Assembly (NCBI GenBank): GCA_938075305.1
Contig: CALJGV010000007.1
Location: 310,001-374,000, forward strand
Reading direction: 5' to 3'
DNA from: an uncultured bacterium
Lineage (GTDB): Bacteria > Planctomycetota > UBA1135 > GCA-002686595
DNA length: 64,000 nucleotides
Below are positions 18,125 to 26,890 of this stretch, in pieces (position 1 is the first letter of the stretch; every line of letters starts with the position of its first letter). A program made the position numbers and the translations under genes. The notes below the pieces were generated by a model. The model made no database searches, was not told where the DNA came from, and saw nothing but the letters and a program-made list of their open reading frames with translations.

Positions 18125-20080
18125 TCAGCTGCTGGCGACCTTGCCCGCCTGGATCCGCTCCGCGAGAACGCCGGCGAGCCCGCGGATGGTGGGCTGATCG
18201 AAGAAGTCCCTGATGTCGAGGCCGCCGGGATAGCGGGCCTCGATCAGCCCGTGGATCTCCGCGAGGTCGATGGAGCTCATGCCCTGCTCGAACAGGTTGT
18301 CCTCGGGACCGAAGCGCAGCCCGTCGAGCACGTCGGCGCAGAAGCCGCACATCATCGCCTCGATGTCCTCCGGCTCCGCGGCCCCCCCGCTCTCGGGCGT
18401 GGGCGCCTGATCCTGCGGCGCGCTGGCCGGCTCCGCGGGTGAGAGCACGGCGAGGGCCTCGTCGAAGGCCCCGGCGAGGAGGTCCCGGGCGAGCTGAGCT
18501 CGCTGGACCTTGCCGCTGGTGGTGCGCGGGATCTGCTGAACGGGGACCACCAGGTCGACGCCGATGCCGTACATGTCCGAGAGGTGCTGCCGCGCCGCGA
18601 CCGCGGTGTCCGCGAATTCCGCGGGGTCACCCCGGTGCACCATGAAGACCGCCGCCTCCTCCGCCGCGCCCTCCCGCTGGACCGGAGCCACCGCCACGCG
18701 CAGCGCGTCCACCCCGAGGGCGGCCTGCAGGCTCTCCTCGAGGTCATGGGGGTACAGATTCTGACCGTTGACGATCACGAGATCCTTGAGGCGGCCCGTG
18801 ATGTACAGGGCGCCGTCCCGGAGGAAGCCGAGGTCGCCGGTGTCGAGCCAACCTTCCCCCTGGACCGCCGCCGCCGTCGCGGCGGGGTCGTCGAGGTAAC
18901 CCTCGGTGACGTTCTCGCCGCGGATCCAGACCCGACCGACGTGATCCTCCGGGAGTCCGCCGCCGTCCGTGCCGGTGATGCGCACCTCCACGCCGGAGAG
19001 CGGCCGGCCGCAGCCAACGGTCACGAGGGCGTCGTCGGCCTCGGTCTCCTGGACACGATCCCCCGGCCCCGAGGCGCCGCGGGACATGCGGACCCCACCG
19101 ATCACCTCTCCCTGGGCGGGGAACGTCACGGCGAGGGTGGCCTCGGCCAGACCATAGACGGGGAAGATCGTGGAGCGGCCCAGGCCGACCGGCGCGAGCC
19201 GGTCAAGGAACTCCTCGGAGAGGGCGAGAGAGATCGGCTCGGCGCCGTTCATGATCAGCCGCACGCCGCTGAGGTCCACGCCCTCGGGGACCCCCTTGCG
19301 GGCGATCGACTTGAGGGCGTGGCGGTAGCCGAAGTTCGGGGACGAGAGGATCGTCGAGCCGAGGGCCGTCGCGTCCTGGAGCCAGACGAGGGGCGTGCGC
19401 GCGAAGGCCGAGGTCGGCATCAGCGCCTGATCGGCCCCCCACCGCAGGGGCGCGAGGTGGAAGCCGACGAGGCCCATGTCGTGGGACAGGGGCATCCAGC
19501 TGAAGGTACGGTCGCTCGCGCCGAGCTCGATGCGCTCTCCAATGGAGCGCAGGTTCGCGAGGGCCTGGCCCTGGCGAATGATCACGCCCTTGGGGGCCCG
19601 GGTGGACCCGGAGCTGAACTGGATGAAGGCGACCTCGTTGGCCTCCCGGGCCACCTCCTCTCCCGGCGCACCCACGCCGGCGGGCCAGGTCCAGCGCGCC
19701 GCCATGGCGGGCGCCTCGAGCCGCTCGAGCGCCGCCTCCTCGATCACGAGCGCGGCGCCCTTGCGGCGCTCGAGGATGTCCACGATCTTGGACCGGCTCG
19801 CCTCGTTGGAGGGCGGCGCCAGAGGCACCGCGATGAGCCCGCCGAGCTGACACGCCCAGAAGATCTCCACGAAGGCCGCGGGGTCGTCCACCGGCATCAC
19901 GACCTCCTGGCCGCGAGTGACGCCGGCGCGCTGGAGGTCGCCCAACCGCCCGAGCGCGGCGGCGCGCAGCTCGTCCACGGTCATCCAGCGGTACTGGCCC
20001 GGCTTCTGGAAGAAGCCGAGCCGCTGCTCCCCGCTCCGGTCGGTGCGGAGGAGGTCGACGAGGGTCTTGGGTTCGGGCAT
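18125..20080 (-). CDS. Fatty acyl-AMP ligase with C-terminal acyl carrier domain
   Basis: The protein has 651 residues. The N-terminal ~560 form an adenylate-forming ligase of the FAAL type: FIQFSSGSTRAPKGVII near residue 152 is the P-loop, SWMPLSHDMGL the next conserved block, FPVYGLAEATLAV the adenine-binding loop, and GWLDTGDLGF the hinge region. From about residue 575 a carrier domain follows, with FEQGMSSIDLAEI around the serine that would take phosphopantetheine (GMSSI instead of the common GxDSL). The enzyme would activate a fatty acid as acyl-AMP and load it on its own carrier arm. It lies between a P450 and an acyltransferase on the same strand, which suggests oxidation and transfer of the bound chain. 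The substrate is unknown. Confidence 0.88.
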   Translation of the reverse strand: MPEPKTLVDLLRTDRSGEQRLGFFQKPGQYRWMTVDELRAAALGRLGDLQRAGVTRGQEVVMPVDDPAAFVEIFWACQLGGLIAVPLAPPSNEASRSKIVDILERRKGAALVIEEAALERLEAPAMAARWTWPAGVGAPGEEVAREANEVAFIQFSSGSTRAPKGVIIRQGQALANLRSIGERIELGASDRTFSWMPLSHDMGLVGFHLAPLRWGADQALMPTSAFARTPLVWLQDATALGSTILSSPNFGYRHALKSIARKGVPEGVDLSGVRLIMNGAEPISLALSEEFLDRLAPVGLGRSTIFPVYGLAEATLAVTFPAQGEVIGGVRMSRGASGPGDRVQETEADDALVTVGCGRPLSGVEVRITGTDGGGLPEDHVGRVWIRGENVTEGYLDDPAATAAAVQGEGWLDTGDLGFLRDGALYITGRLKDLVIVNGQNLYPHDLEESLQAALGVDALRVAVAPVQREGAAEEAAVFMVHRGDPAEFADTAVAARQHLSDMYGIGVDLVVPVQQIPRTTSGKVQRAQLARDLLAGAFDEALAVLSPAEPASAPQDQAPTPESGGAAEPEDIEAMMCGFCADVLDGLRFGPEDNLFEQGMSSIDLAEIHGLIEARYPGGLDIRDFFDQPTIRGLAGVLAERIQAGKVASS

Positions 20081-20092
20081 CGGAGGCGTTCG

Positions 20093-21430
20093 CTATCGGC
20101 GCGTGACGCTCAGCGGGATGGGATCCCGCGCCCGAAGGTTCACGCCGGGCTCGATGGCCGGCGCCTCCGGGGAGAGCGCGTCGAGATGGTAGCGGGAGGA
20201 CGCCCAGACGAGATGCTGGACCGTGGCGTTCAGGGCGAAGCCGTCCCCGGCGCAGCGACGTGGCCCGGAGGAGAAGGGGATGTAGGCCCCGCGGACCGGG
20301 GCGATGCCGGAGGCGGGGATCCGCGTGGGGTCGAAGCGCTCCGGCGCCTGCCAGTAGGCGGGGTGCCGATGGAGGATGTAGGGCGTGATGAGGATCTGGG
20401 TGCCTGCGGGCACCGAGTACCCCGCGAGGACGTCGTCCTTGAGGGCCTTGCGCGTGAACATCCACACGGGCGGGTAGAGGCGGAGGGTCTCGTGGATGAT
20501 CCTGGAGGCCAGGTCGTAGCGGCCCTGGGGCATCTTGCCATCGAGGACCACCGGGCCCGTCTCGTCCACCTCTGTCGCCAGGGCGCGCTGGACCTCCTGG
20601 TGCCTGGCGAGCAGGGACCAGGCCCAGGCGGTGGTCGCCGCCGTGGTCTCGTGCCCTGCGACCAGCAGCGTCATCAGCTCGTCCACCAGCCCCTCCATAT
20701 CGAGGGGCTCGCCGGAGTCACGGTCGCGGGCTGCGAGGTAGCGCCCGAGGAAGTCCTCGGACTCCCCCGCCTCGCCGCGGGCGCGGCGGGCTTCCACCAG
20801 CTCGCGCACCACCGGCCAAAGCTGGCGGAAGCGCATGGCGAACATCAGGTCCCGTTCGGCGGTGTCCACCACCAGGTTGAAGGGGTTGCCGCCCGGGCGA
20901 GCGTCGAGCGCCTCGAGGTCGTCACCGAAGACCGAGCGGAGGATGATTCGCAGGCCGAGGCGGTTGGCCTCATCGACGATGTCCAGGGGCTCACCGCTCT
21001 CCGCGTGGGCCTCCCAAATCTCGGCGCGCTCGCCGATGCAGCGCCCGATGAGCCCGCCCATGGCGCCCACGCTCGGCCGGCTGAACGCCGGCTGGAGCAT
21101 CCGCCGCCGAGTCCTCCAGTGCTCGCCATCCGACACGATGAGCCCGTCCCCCAGCAGCATCTTCACCCGCTCGAAGCCGACGCCCTTGCCGTAGTCCGGC
21201 TGACGCCTGGTGAGGATCTCGTGGATGGCCTCGGGGTCGTTGAGGACCCACACGGGCAGGCCCCCGTCCCCCGCGACGTTGTCCGCGCCGCCCTGGGGCG
21301 GAATCGCCCAGATGTCCCCGTGCTCCTCGAAGCCCGCCTGGAGGAAGTCGAGGGTCTCCTGGTTCGCGTCGAAGGCGAACGAAGATCCGGGGCCAGGCAG
21401 TGCGGCGTGGGGGCGCGGCGATTGGGTCAT
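20093..21430 (-). CDS. Cytochrome P450
   Basis: The protein has 445 residues. The I-helix carries AGHETTAATTAW, the K-helix ExxR is HETLRLYPP, and the heme loop is FSSGPRRCAGDGFAL with Cys near residue 392 as the iron ligand. The sequence style (RTRRRMLQPAF, MFTRKAL) resembles CYP4/CYP102-like fatty-acid hydroxylases more than the sterol or polyketide types, but I cannot assign a subfamily. No transmembrane anchor or fused reductase is seen, so it needs separate electron donors. The start at 21430 is chosen because the frame upstream would run into the tRNA gene. The gene ends 12 bases before the acyl-AMP ligase and probably heads that operon. Confidence 0.92.
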   Translation of the reverse strand: MTQSPRPHAALPGPGSSFAFDANQETLDFLQAGFEEHGDIWAIPPQGGADNVAGDGGLPVWVLNDPEAIHEILTRRQPDYGKGVGFERVKMLLGDGLIVSDGEHWRTRRRMLQPAFSRPSVGAMGGLIGRCIGERAEIWEAHAESGEPLDIVDEANRLGLRIILRSVFGDDLEALDARPGGNPFNLVVDTAERDLMFAMRFRQLWPVVRELVEARRARGEAGESEDFLGRYLAARDRDSGEPLDMEGLVDELMTLLVAGHETTAATTAWAWSLLARHQEVQRALATEVDETGPVVLDGKMPQGRYDLASRIIHETLRLYPPVWMFTRKALKDDVLAGYSVPAGTQILITPYILHRHPAYWQAPERFDPTRIPASGIAPVRGAYIPFSSGPRRCAGDGFALNATVQHLVWASSRYHLDALSPEAPAIEPGVNLRARDPIPLSVTRR

Positions 21431-21477
21431 GGCGTGCGAGCCGGCTCCGGCGGGAGAGAGCGTCGACGCGGAGAAAG

Positions 21478-21551
21478 TGGGCCCTGAAGGACTCGAACCT
21501 TCGACCAAGCGATTATGAGTCACCTGCTCTAACCGACTGAGCTAAGGGCCC
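21478..21551 (-). tRNA. ileX: tRNA-Ile (CAU anticodon, lysidine-modified type)
   Basis: The reverse complement gives a 74-base cloverleaf with a 7-base-pair acceptor stem (GGGCCCT/AGGGCCC), D arm TTAGCTCAGTCGG, anticodon loop CTCATAA and T loop TTCGAGTC. The anticodon is CAU. The body (GGTTAGAGCAGG, GACTCATAATCGCTTGGTC) matches bacterial tRNA-Ile2, whose C34 is changed to lysidine by TilS to read AUA, better than the elongator or initiator tRNA-Met. No CCA end is encoded. The gene symbol is by analogy. Confidence 0.85.
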
Positions 21552-21589
21552 GTTCGCCGCGTGAGGCGCCCAGAGGGTAACCTCTCGCC

Positions 21590-22132
21590 ATGCCGTCCAC
21601 AGAGATCGATGTCCGCGGAGAGTTCGCCCGCCTGCACGAGGCGTTCGACGCCTTCGAGTCCATCCGCCAGGAGGGCGAGGCCGCCTGCCGCGCCCGTGCG
21701 CCAGAGGTCTCCGGGTGGAGCGTCGAGCAGCACCTGTACCACATCGCCCTGGCCACCGACCTGGCCTTCCGCCACGTGAAGTCGCTCGTCGGCCGCAAGG
21801 GGCGGCTGATCCAGCAGGAGGGGGAGATCCACGCGCGCGCCGCCCAGGTCCTCGAGGACGACGTCACGCCGCGCGGCGAGGCCCAGGCGCCCCGCATGGT
21901 CACCCCCGACGAGACGGTGGAACCGAGGTTCCTCGAGATGGAGATGAACGGGAACCGCGAGGCGCTCGCCGGCCTCGAAGCCATCGCTGACGAGATCACC
22001 GCCGCGCCGGCGTGGATCCCCCACCAGGTGCTCGGCCCCCTCTCTGCCGCCCACTGGCTCCGCTTCTCGGCGCTGCACGCCCGGCACCACTGGGCCATCG
22101 TGCGAGACATCCGCGCTGCCCTCGCGAGCTGA
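21590..22132 (+). CDS. DinB-like four-helix protein
   Basis: The protein has 180 residues and is all helical. It shows SVEQHLYHIALATD near residue 45 and SALHARHHWAIVRDIR near the C-terminus. The histidine pairs in these helices are where DinB-superfamily proteins bind a divalent metal. The superfamily includes thiol-dependent transferases and proteins of unknown function, so a specific role cannot be named. It is divergent from the tRNA and followed 18 bases later by the sialidase gene on the same strand. Confidence 0.7.
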   Translation: MPSTEIDVRGEFARLHEAFDAFESIRQEGEAACRARAPEVSGWSVEQHLYHIALATDLAFRHVKSLVGRKGRLIQQEGEIHARAAQVLEDDVTPRGEAQAPRMVTPDETVEPRFLEMEMNGNREALAGLEAIADEITAAPAWIPHQVLGPLSAAHWLRFSALHARHHWAIVRDIRAALAS

Positions 22133-22150
22133 CCGGCGACCCTCCCCATC

Positions 22151-23317
22151 ATGATCGCCGCGCTCCTCGCCTCACTGGCCCTCGCCCCTCAGTTCCCGTC
22201 CCAGCCTGGCGCCCCGTCAGCCAGCGACAAGGTCGACGTCTGGACCAGCGGCGAGGGGGGCTACCACACCTACCGCATCCCCGCGGTGCTGCGGGCCCCC
22301 GACGGCGCGCTGCTCGCCTTCTGCGAGGGTCGCAAGGGCGGGCGTGGGGACACCGGGGACATCGACCTGCTCATGAAGCGCTCCGACGACGGCGGCGCCA
22401 CCTGGAGCGAGCAGCGTGTCCTCTGGGATGACGGTGACAACGTCTGCGGGAACCCCTGCCCAGTGCTCGACCGGGACACGGGGATGATCTTCCTCTTCCT
22501 CACCCACAACCTCGGCCGCGACCACGAGAGCGAGATCATCTCTGGCACCTCCGAGGGGACCCGGACGGTCTGGGTGATGACGAGCGCCGACGGCGGCGCG
22601 CGCTGGTCCCCGCCACGGGAGGTGACGGACTCGACGAAGCGGAGGGACTGGACCTGGTACGCCACCGGGCCCGGCGTGGGGATCCAGCTCGAGGTGGGTC
22701 GGCACGCGGGCCGGCTCGTGATCCCCTGCGACCACATCGAGGCCGACTCGCGGCGCTACTACAGCCACGTCCTGCTCTCCGACGATCACGGCGCCACCTG
22801 GCGCATCGGCGGCCGGTCTGGACGCGACCAACTCAACGAGTGCCAGGTCGCCGAGCTCGAATCAGGTGAACTCGTCCTCAACATGCGGAACTACAACCGC
22901 CAGAAGCAGGCCCGCGCTGTCGCCCGTTCGACGGACGGTGGCGAGAGCTTCGGGGAGGTCACCTGGGACGAGACCCTCCCCGAGCCCATCTGCCAGGCGG
23001 GGATGGTGACCGTCCACGCCTCCCGCGGCGGCGGAGTGGTCGAGCGCTGGCTGGCCTTCTCCAACCCCGCCTCACCCAACCGGCGCGAGCGGATGCTGGT
23101 GCGGGTGAGCTACGACGGCGGGCGCGGATGGCACACCGCGGCCCTGCTCCACGGCCAGGCCGCAGCCTACTCCTGCCTGGTGGACCTCTCGGAGGGCAGC
23201 TCCAACGCCGTGGGATGCCTCTACGAGCGTGGCCAGGAGAGCCCCTACGAGCGGATCACCTTCCAGCGCGTCGGGCTCTCGCCGCCGCGCCCGACGGCTC
23301 CAAACGCGGCGCGCTGA
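22151..23317 (+). CDS. Exo-alpha-sialidase (GH33-type, BNR repeats)
   Basis: The protein has 388 residues and a short N-terminal hydrophobic stretch (MIAALLASLALAP) that could be a signal peptide. The family start motif is YHTYRIPAVL (the RIP box with the sialate-binding Arg). Asp boxes of the SxDxGxTW form are seen as SDDGGATW, SADGGARW, SDDHGATW, STDGGESF and SYDGGRGW. A possible acid Asp is in RGDTGDID, a Glu in NECQVAELE, and AAYSCLVDL near residue 335 supplies the nucleophile Tyr. It would remove terminal sialic acids (or a related sugar) from glycans outside the cytoplasm. No sialic acid uptake genes are in the window. It converges on the M20 peptidase, 7 bases away. Confidence 0.85.
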   Translation: MIAALLASLALAPQFPSQPGAPSASDKVDVWTSGEGGYHTYRIPAVLRAPDGALLAFCEGRKGGRGDTGDIDLLMKRSDDGGATWSEQRVLWDDGDNVCGNPCPVLDRDTGMIFLFLTHNLGRDHESEIISGTSEGTRTVWVMTSADGGARWSPPREVTDSTKRRDWTWYATGPGVGIQLEVGRHAGRLVIPCDHIEADSRRYYSHVLLSDDHGATWRIGGRSGRDQLNECQVAELESGELVLNMRNYNRQKQARAVARSTDGGESFGEVTWDETLPEPICQAGMVTVHASRGGGVVERWLAFSNPASPNRRERMLVRVSYDGGRGWHTAALLHGQAAAYSCLVDLSEGSSNAVGCLYERGQESPYERITFQRVGLSPPRPTAPNAAR

Positions 23318-23324
23318 CCGGCGC

Positions 23325-24767
23325 TCAGGCCTGCTCGGCGGCGCGGGCCACGATCATGGCCACGCAGGCGGTGAGCCGCTCCGCCATCTCGAGGTGCAGG
23401 AACTCGTTGGGCCCGTGGGCGTTGGAGCCTGGCCCGAGCACCCCGGTGATCACGAACTGCGCCTCGGGAAAGGACTCGCCCAGGAGGCCCATGAGCGGGA
23501 TGGTCCCCCCCTCTCCGAGGGAGACGGCGTCCTTGCCGAAGAACTCCCGGCTCGACTCCTGGATGGCGCCGTCGAGCCAGGGAGCGAACGGCGGCGCGTT
23601 CCACCCAGTGGCGCCGTCGGCGTTCTCGAAGGAGACCTGGGCCCCGTAGGGCGGGTCGGACTCCAGCGTCTCCTTGATCGCGGCCAGCGCGGCGTCCGGG
23701 TCGGTGGTCGGCGCGGTCCGGAAGCTGAGCTTGAGGGCCGTCTCGGGGCGCAGCACGTTCCCGGCGTGCTCGAGCGGCGGCATCCCCGCTGCCCCTGTGA
23801 CGGAGAGCGTCGCGCGCCACGTACGCGCGATCACGCGCGAAGTCGCGTCCACGCCCATGGGCTGGACCCCCGGCTGGAACGGGTACTTGTCGTGCACGGT
23901 GTCCCCGAGCACGCCCGCGGCGGCCTCGGCCTGGGCCATCCGGTCCGCCGGGACCTCGGCGCGCAGCGCAGGCAGGATCACCTCGCCGGTGTCGGGGTCC
24001 TCCACCCGGTCGAGGAGCCGCCGCGCCACGCGGAAGCTCGACGGCACCACGCCGCTCGCGTCGCCGGAGTGGATTCCCTCGGAGACGGTCGAGACCCGGA
24101 GGTCGCCGTTGACGTTGCCGCGCAGGGAGGTGCAGAGCCACATGCGCTCGTAGTCCCCCGCGCCGCTGTCGAGGCACACCACGAGCCCCGGCGTCCCGAT
24201 GCGCCCCTTGAGGTGCTCCACGTACGCGGCGAGGTCCGGGCTCCCGCTCTCCTCGCTGGTCTCGATCAGGCAGACGCAGCGCGGGTGCGGAGCGCCCTGG
24301 TCTTGCAGCGCCTCCAAGGCGCCGAGGGACCCGAAGACGGCGTACCCGTCGTCCGCCGCCCCGCGGCCGTAGAGCTTGCCGTCCTCCACCACGGGCTCCC
24401 AGGGGCCCTTGTTCGCGTCCCAACCGGTCACCTCGGGCTGCTTGTCCAGGTGGCCGTACATCAGGATGGTGCCGCCCTCGGCGCCGGGGGGCATGCCGAA
24501 GGCGGGCACCTCCACGAGCAGCGTGGGCGTCAGGCCCTCGAGCCGGATGATCTCGACGGTCATCCCCTGGAGCTTCCGCTCCCGACACCAGGCCGCCGCC
24601 AGCTCGACGGCGTCGTCCAGGAAGCCGTTGGCGGCCCAGTCGGCGTCGAAGGCCGGCGACTTGGCCGGGATGCGGATGAACTCCGAGATGGCGGGGAGGA
24701 TGGAATCCCGCCAGGAGCGGGCGACGTGATCCCGGAGCGCAGCCGGGTCGAGCGTGGCGGAGGTCAT
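23325..24767 (-). CDS. M20-family metallopeptidase (dipeptidase-like)
   Basis: The protein has 480 residues. Metal ligands are visible in order: MYGHLDKQPEV (His, with catalytic Asp two residues later) near residue 99, GRGAADDGYA (bridging Asp) near 130, ETSEESGSPDL (Glu general base and Glu ligand) near 167, CLDSGAGD near 196 and NAHGPNEF near 458. The central lid domain runs from about 210 to 390. The layout with WEPVVEDGKLYGRG is that of carnosinase/CPG2-like M20 peptidases and the enzyme is likely cytoplasmic. The frame runs on to 24809; the ATG at 24767 fits the family better. It is divergent from the PHP lipoprotein with 20 bases between starts. Confidence 0.9.
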   Translation of the reverse strand: MTSATLDPAALRDHVARSWRDSILPAISEFIRIPAKSPAFDADWAANGFLDDAVELAAAWCRERKLQGMTVEIIRLEGLTPTLLVEVPAFGMPPGAEGGTILMYGHLDKQPEVTGWDANKGPWEPVVEDGKLYGRGAADDGYAVFGSLGALEALQDQGAPHPRCVCLIETSEESGSPDLAAYVEHLKGRIGTPGLVVCLDSGAGDYERMWLCTSLRGNVNGDLRVSTVSEGIHSGDASGVVPSSFRVARRLLDRVEDPDTGEVILPALRAEVPADRMAQAEAAAGVLGDTVHDKYPFQPGVQPMGVDATSRVIARTWRATLSVTGAAGMPPLEHAGNVLRPETALKLSFRTAPTTDPDAALAAIKETLESDPPYGAQVSFENADGATGWNAPPFAPWLDGAIQESSREFFGKDAVSLGEGGTIPLMGLLGESFPEAQFVITGVLGPGSNAHGPNEFLHLEMAERLTACVAMIVARAAEQA

Positions 24768-24787
24768 GACGCTAGTGTGCAGGGAAC

Positions 24788-26890
24788 ATGGCCGCCCGTC
24801 ACCCCGCACGCCCCTGGGCCCTCGCGCTCCTCGTCGTCACCGTCGCCTGCGGCGAGCCCGAGGGCGGAGGCTCGCAGGCGCCTGCCCAGGGCCCCAACCC
24901 CGCCCCCCCCACCGCCCGGTGGGGCCAGGTGGAGCAGTTCCGCGCGGACCTCGTCGCTCCCCGCCACCCCTCCGATGGGAAGGGCTCGGTCCGGGTGACC
25001 CGCGCCCCGGACCAGGTCGTCGCGGGCGGCGTCGGCCGCTGGACCTTCGAGTTCGAGGTCGCCGATACCGGGATCGCCCCCGGGGGCTCGATCCACTTCA
25101 TGCCCGAGCCCTTCTGGGGCTGGTCAACGCCCCAGGTCCAGAGCCCGGAGTTGCCGGGGTTCACGAACGTCGCGGTGAGTCGACCGGAGACGGTCCTCTC
25201 TGCCGACACCTTCGGGGGCCAGGACTCGGGCCTGCTCATCCTCACCGTGGGCGGCGCCGGGCTCGAGGGAGGGGACCTGGTCACCCTCGACTACGGCGCT
25301 GGCGCGGCCGGGGCGAGGGCCGACCGCTACGCCGGCCGCGACGCTCGGCTTTGGTTCTCCGTGGATGGCGACGGCGACGGGATCCGCGCCATCCTGCCGG
25401 CCTCTCCGTCCGTGGACGTCTCGCCGCGCGAGCCCGCGCGGGTCGTCGTCCTCGGGCCGAGCACCGCGCGTCCAGGAGAGCCCCTCCGCTATCACGTCTC
25501 GGCCCTCGACAGCTGGGCCAACCGCGCCCCGAGGTTCGAGGGGGAACCGTGGACCGGGAGCGTCGCGCTCGAGCTGCTGGGGCCGCTCAGGGACCGGCTC
25601 CAACCGCCCGCGCCCGTCCTCCTGAACGAGGAGGGCTTCGCCGCCTTCGAGCTCACGGCTCCGTCGCTCACGGAGCCGCAGCCCGGGTCCCTCCCCGTCC
25701 TCCGCGTCCGGGCGACCCTGACCCTCCCCGACGGGTCCACGGCCACGTCGGTCTCCAACCCCCTGCTGGTCGACGCGGAGGCGCCGCGCATCCTCTGGGG
25801 TGACCTGCACGGGCACACGGGCCGCTCGGACGGTACGGGGGCGGTCGAGGACTACTTCCTCTACGCCCGCGACACCGCTCGCCTGGACGTCCTCGCGCTC
25901 ACCGACCACGACCACTTCGGACCGCGCTTCCTCGACCAGGTCCCGCAGTGGCAGGAGGAGATGCGTGAGGTCACCGAGCGCTTCCACGTCCCGGGCCAGC
26001 TGGTGTCGCTCCACGGGTACGAGTGGACGAGCTGGATCCACGGGCATCGGCACGTCCTGCGTTTCGACACCGGCGGTCCGATCCTCTCCTCCATGGACCC
26101 AGCGACAGACACCCCCGCCGAGCTCTGGTCCGCGCTCGAGGGCGAGCCAGCCATGACCATCGCGCACCACAGCTCCGGGAACCCCATCCCCGTGAACTGG
26201 ACCTACACGCCGGACCCGCGCATGGAGCCCGTCACCGAGGTCGTCTCCGTCCACGGGTCGAGCGAGGCCCGGGACGCCCCTCAGGTCGTCTCGGGGAGTC
26301 GCGACGGGTGGTTCGTCCGGGACCAGCTGGACCGCGGGCTGCGCCTTGGGTTCATCGGGTCCGGCGACTCCCACGACGGCCACCCGGGCCTGCCGCACCT
26401 CTCTCCCATCTACGGCTGGAGAGCGGCCACCGCGCGCTCGGGCGAGGTCCCCGGGACCGGCGGCCTCGCGGCGATCCTCTCCCCGACCTTCGACCGTACC
26501 GGGGTGCTGGACGCCCTCCGCCGCCGGGCGGCCTACGCCACCAGCGGCCCCCGCATCATCGCCCTCGTGGAGCGCGACCCGGGGCAAGCCGAGGTCGTGA
26601 TCCGCTTTCACGGTACCGCCCCGCTCGACCGGATCGATCTCATCCTCGGCCCCGCGCTCGACGGGTCCGCCGGGTCCGAGGTCCGCCCCCTGCGGCCGGG
26701 CGCCTCCAGTGAGGAGCGGCCCCTGGGGCCGATGGACGCCGCCTTCGAGGTGGAGCTCCCCGAGACCCTCAAGCGGAGCTACTTCTACCTGAGGCTCGTC
26801 CAGGCTGACCGCGCCGCAGCCTGGGTCGGACCCTGGTGGCGGGAGAGTCCTACCCCTTCCGCCGATCAGGCAGAGCGTCGGTCGGACTGA
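24788..26890 (+). CDS. PHP/DUF3604-type metal-dependent lipoprotein
   Basis: The protein has 700 residues. It begins with a lipoprotein signal (ALALLVVTVACGE, lipidated Cys near residue 20). Residues ~60-330 look like beta-rich domains. The PHP-like part starts near residue 338 with WGDLHGHTGRSDGTG (HxH metal site) and continues with LALTDHDHFG, LHGYEW, HGHRHVLRF, IAHHSSGNP and GSGDSHDGHPG, all holding metal-binding His/Asp. This is the DUF3604 arrangement, a family of phosphoesterase-like proteins with unknown substrate. The protein probably sits on the outer face of a membrane. Its last 25 bases overlap the end of the convergent GGDEF gene. Confidence 0.8.
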   Translation: MAARHPARPWALALLVVTVACGEPEGGGSQAPAQGPNPAPPTARWGQVEQFRADLVAPRHPSDGKGSVRVTRAPDQVVAGGVGRWTFEFEVADTGIAPGGSIHFMPEPFWGWSTPQVQSPELPGFTNVAVSRPETVLSADTFGGQDSGLLILTVGGAGLEGGDLVTLDYGAGAAGARADRYAGRDARLWFSVDGDGDGIRAILPASPSVDVSPREPARVVVLGPSTARPGEPLRYHVSALDSWANRAPRFEGEPWTGSVALELLGPLRDRLQPPAPVLLNEEGFAAFELTAPSLTEPQPGSLPVLRVRATLTLPDGSTATSVSNPLLVDAEAPRILWGDLHGHTGRSDGTGAVEDYFLYARDTARLDVLALTDHDHFGPRFLDQVPQWQEEMREVTERFHVPGQLVSLHGYEWTSWIHGHRHVLRFDTGGPILSSMDPATDTPAELWSALEGEPAMTIAHHSSGNPIPVNWTYTPDPRMEPVTEVVSVHGSSEARDAPQVVSGSRDGWFVRDQLDRGLRLGFIGSGDSHDGHPGLPHLSPIYGWRAATARSGEVPGTGGLAAILSPTFDRTGVLDALRRRAAYATSGPRIIALVERDPGQAEVVIRFHGTAPLDRIDLILGPALDGSAGSEVRPLRPGASSEERPLGPMDAAFEVELPETLKRSYFYLRLVQADRAAAWVGPWWRESPTPSADQAERRSD

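Noticed and set aside
18584..21487. A 967-residue plus-strand open frame
   Set aside because: It runs opposite two certain genes (FAAL and P450) and through the tRNA; no domain is seen in it.
21478..21551. Calling the CAU tRNA as tRNA-Met
   Set aside because: The body and anticodon arm match the bacterial Ile2 type closely, including GACTCATAATCGCTTGGTC. tRNA-Met remains a lesser possibility.
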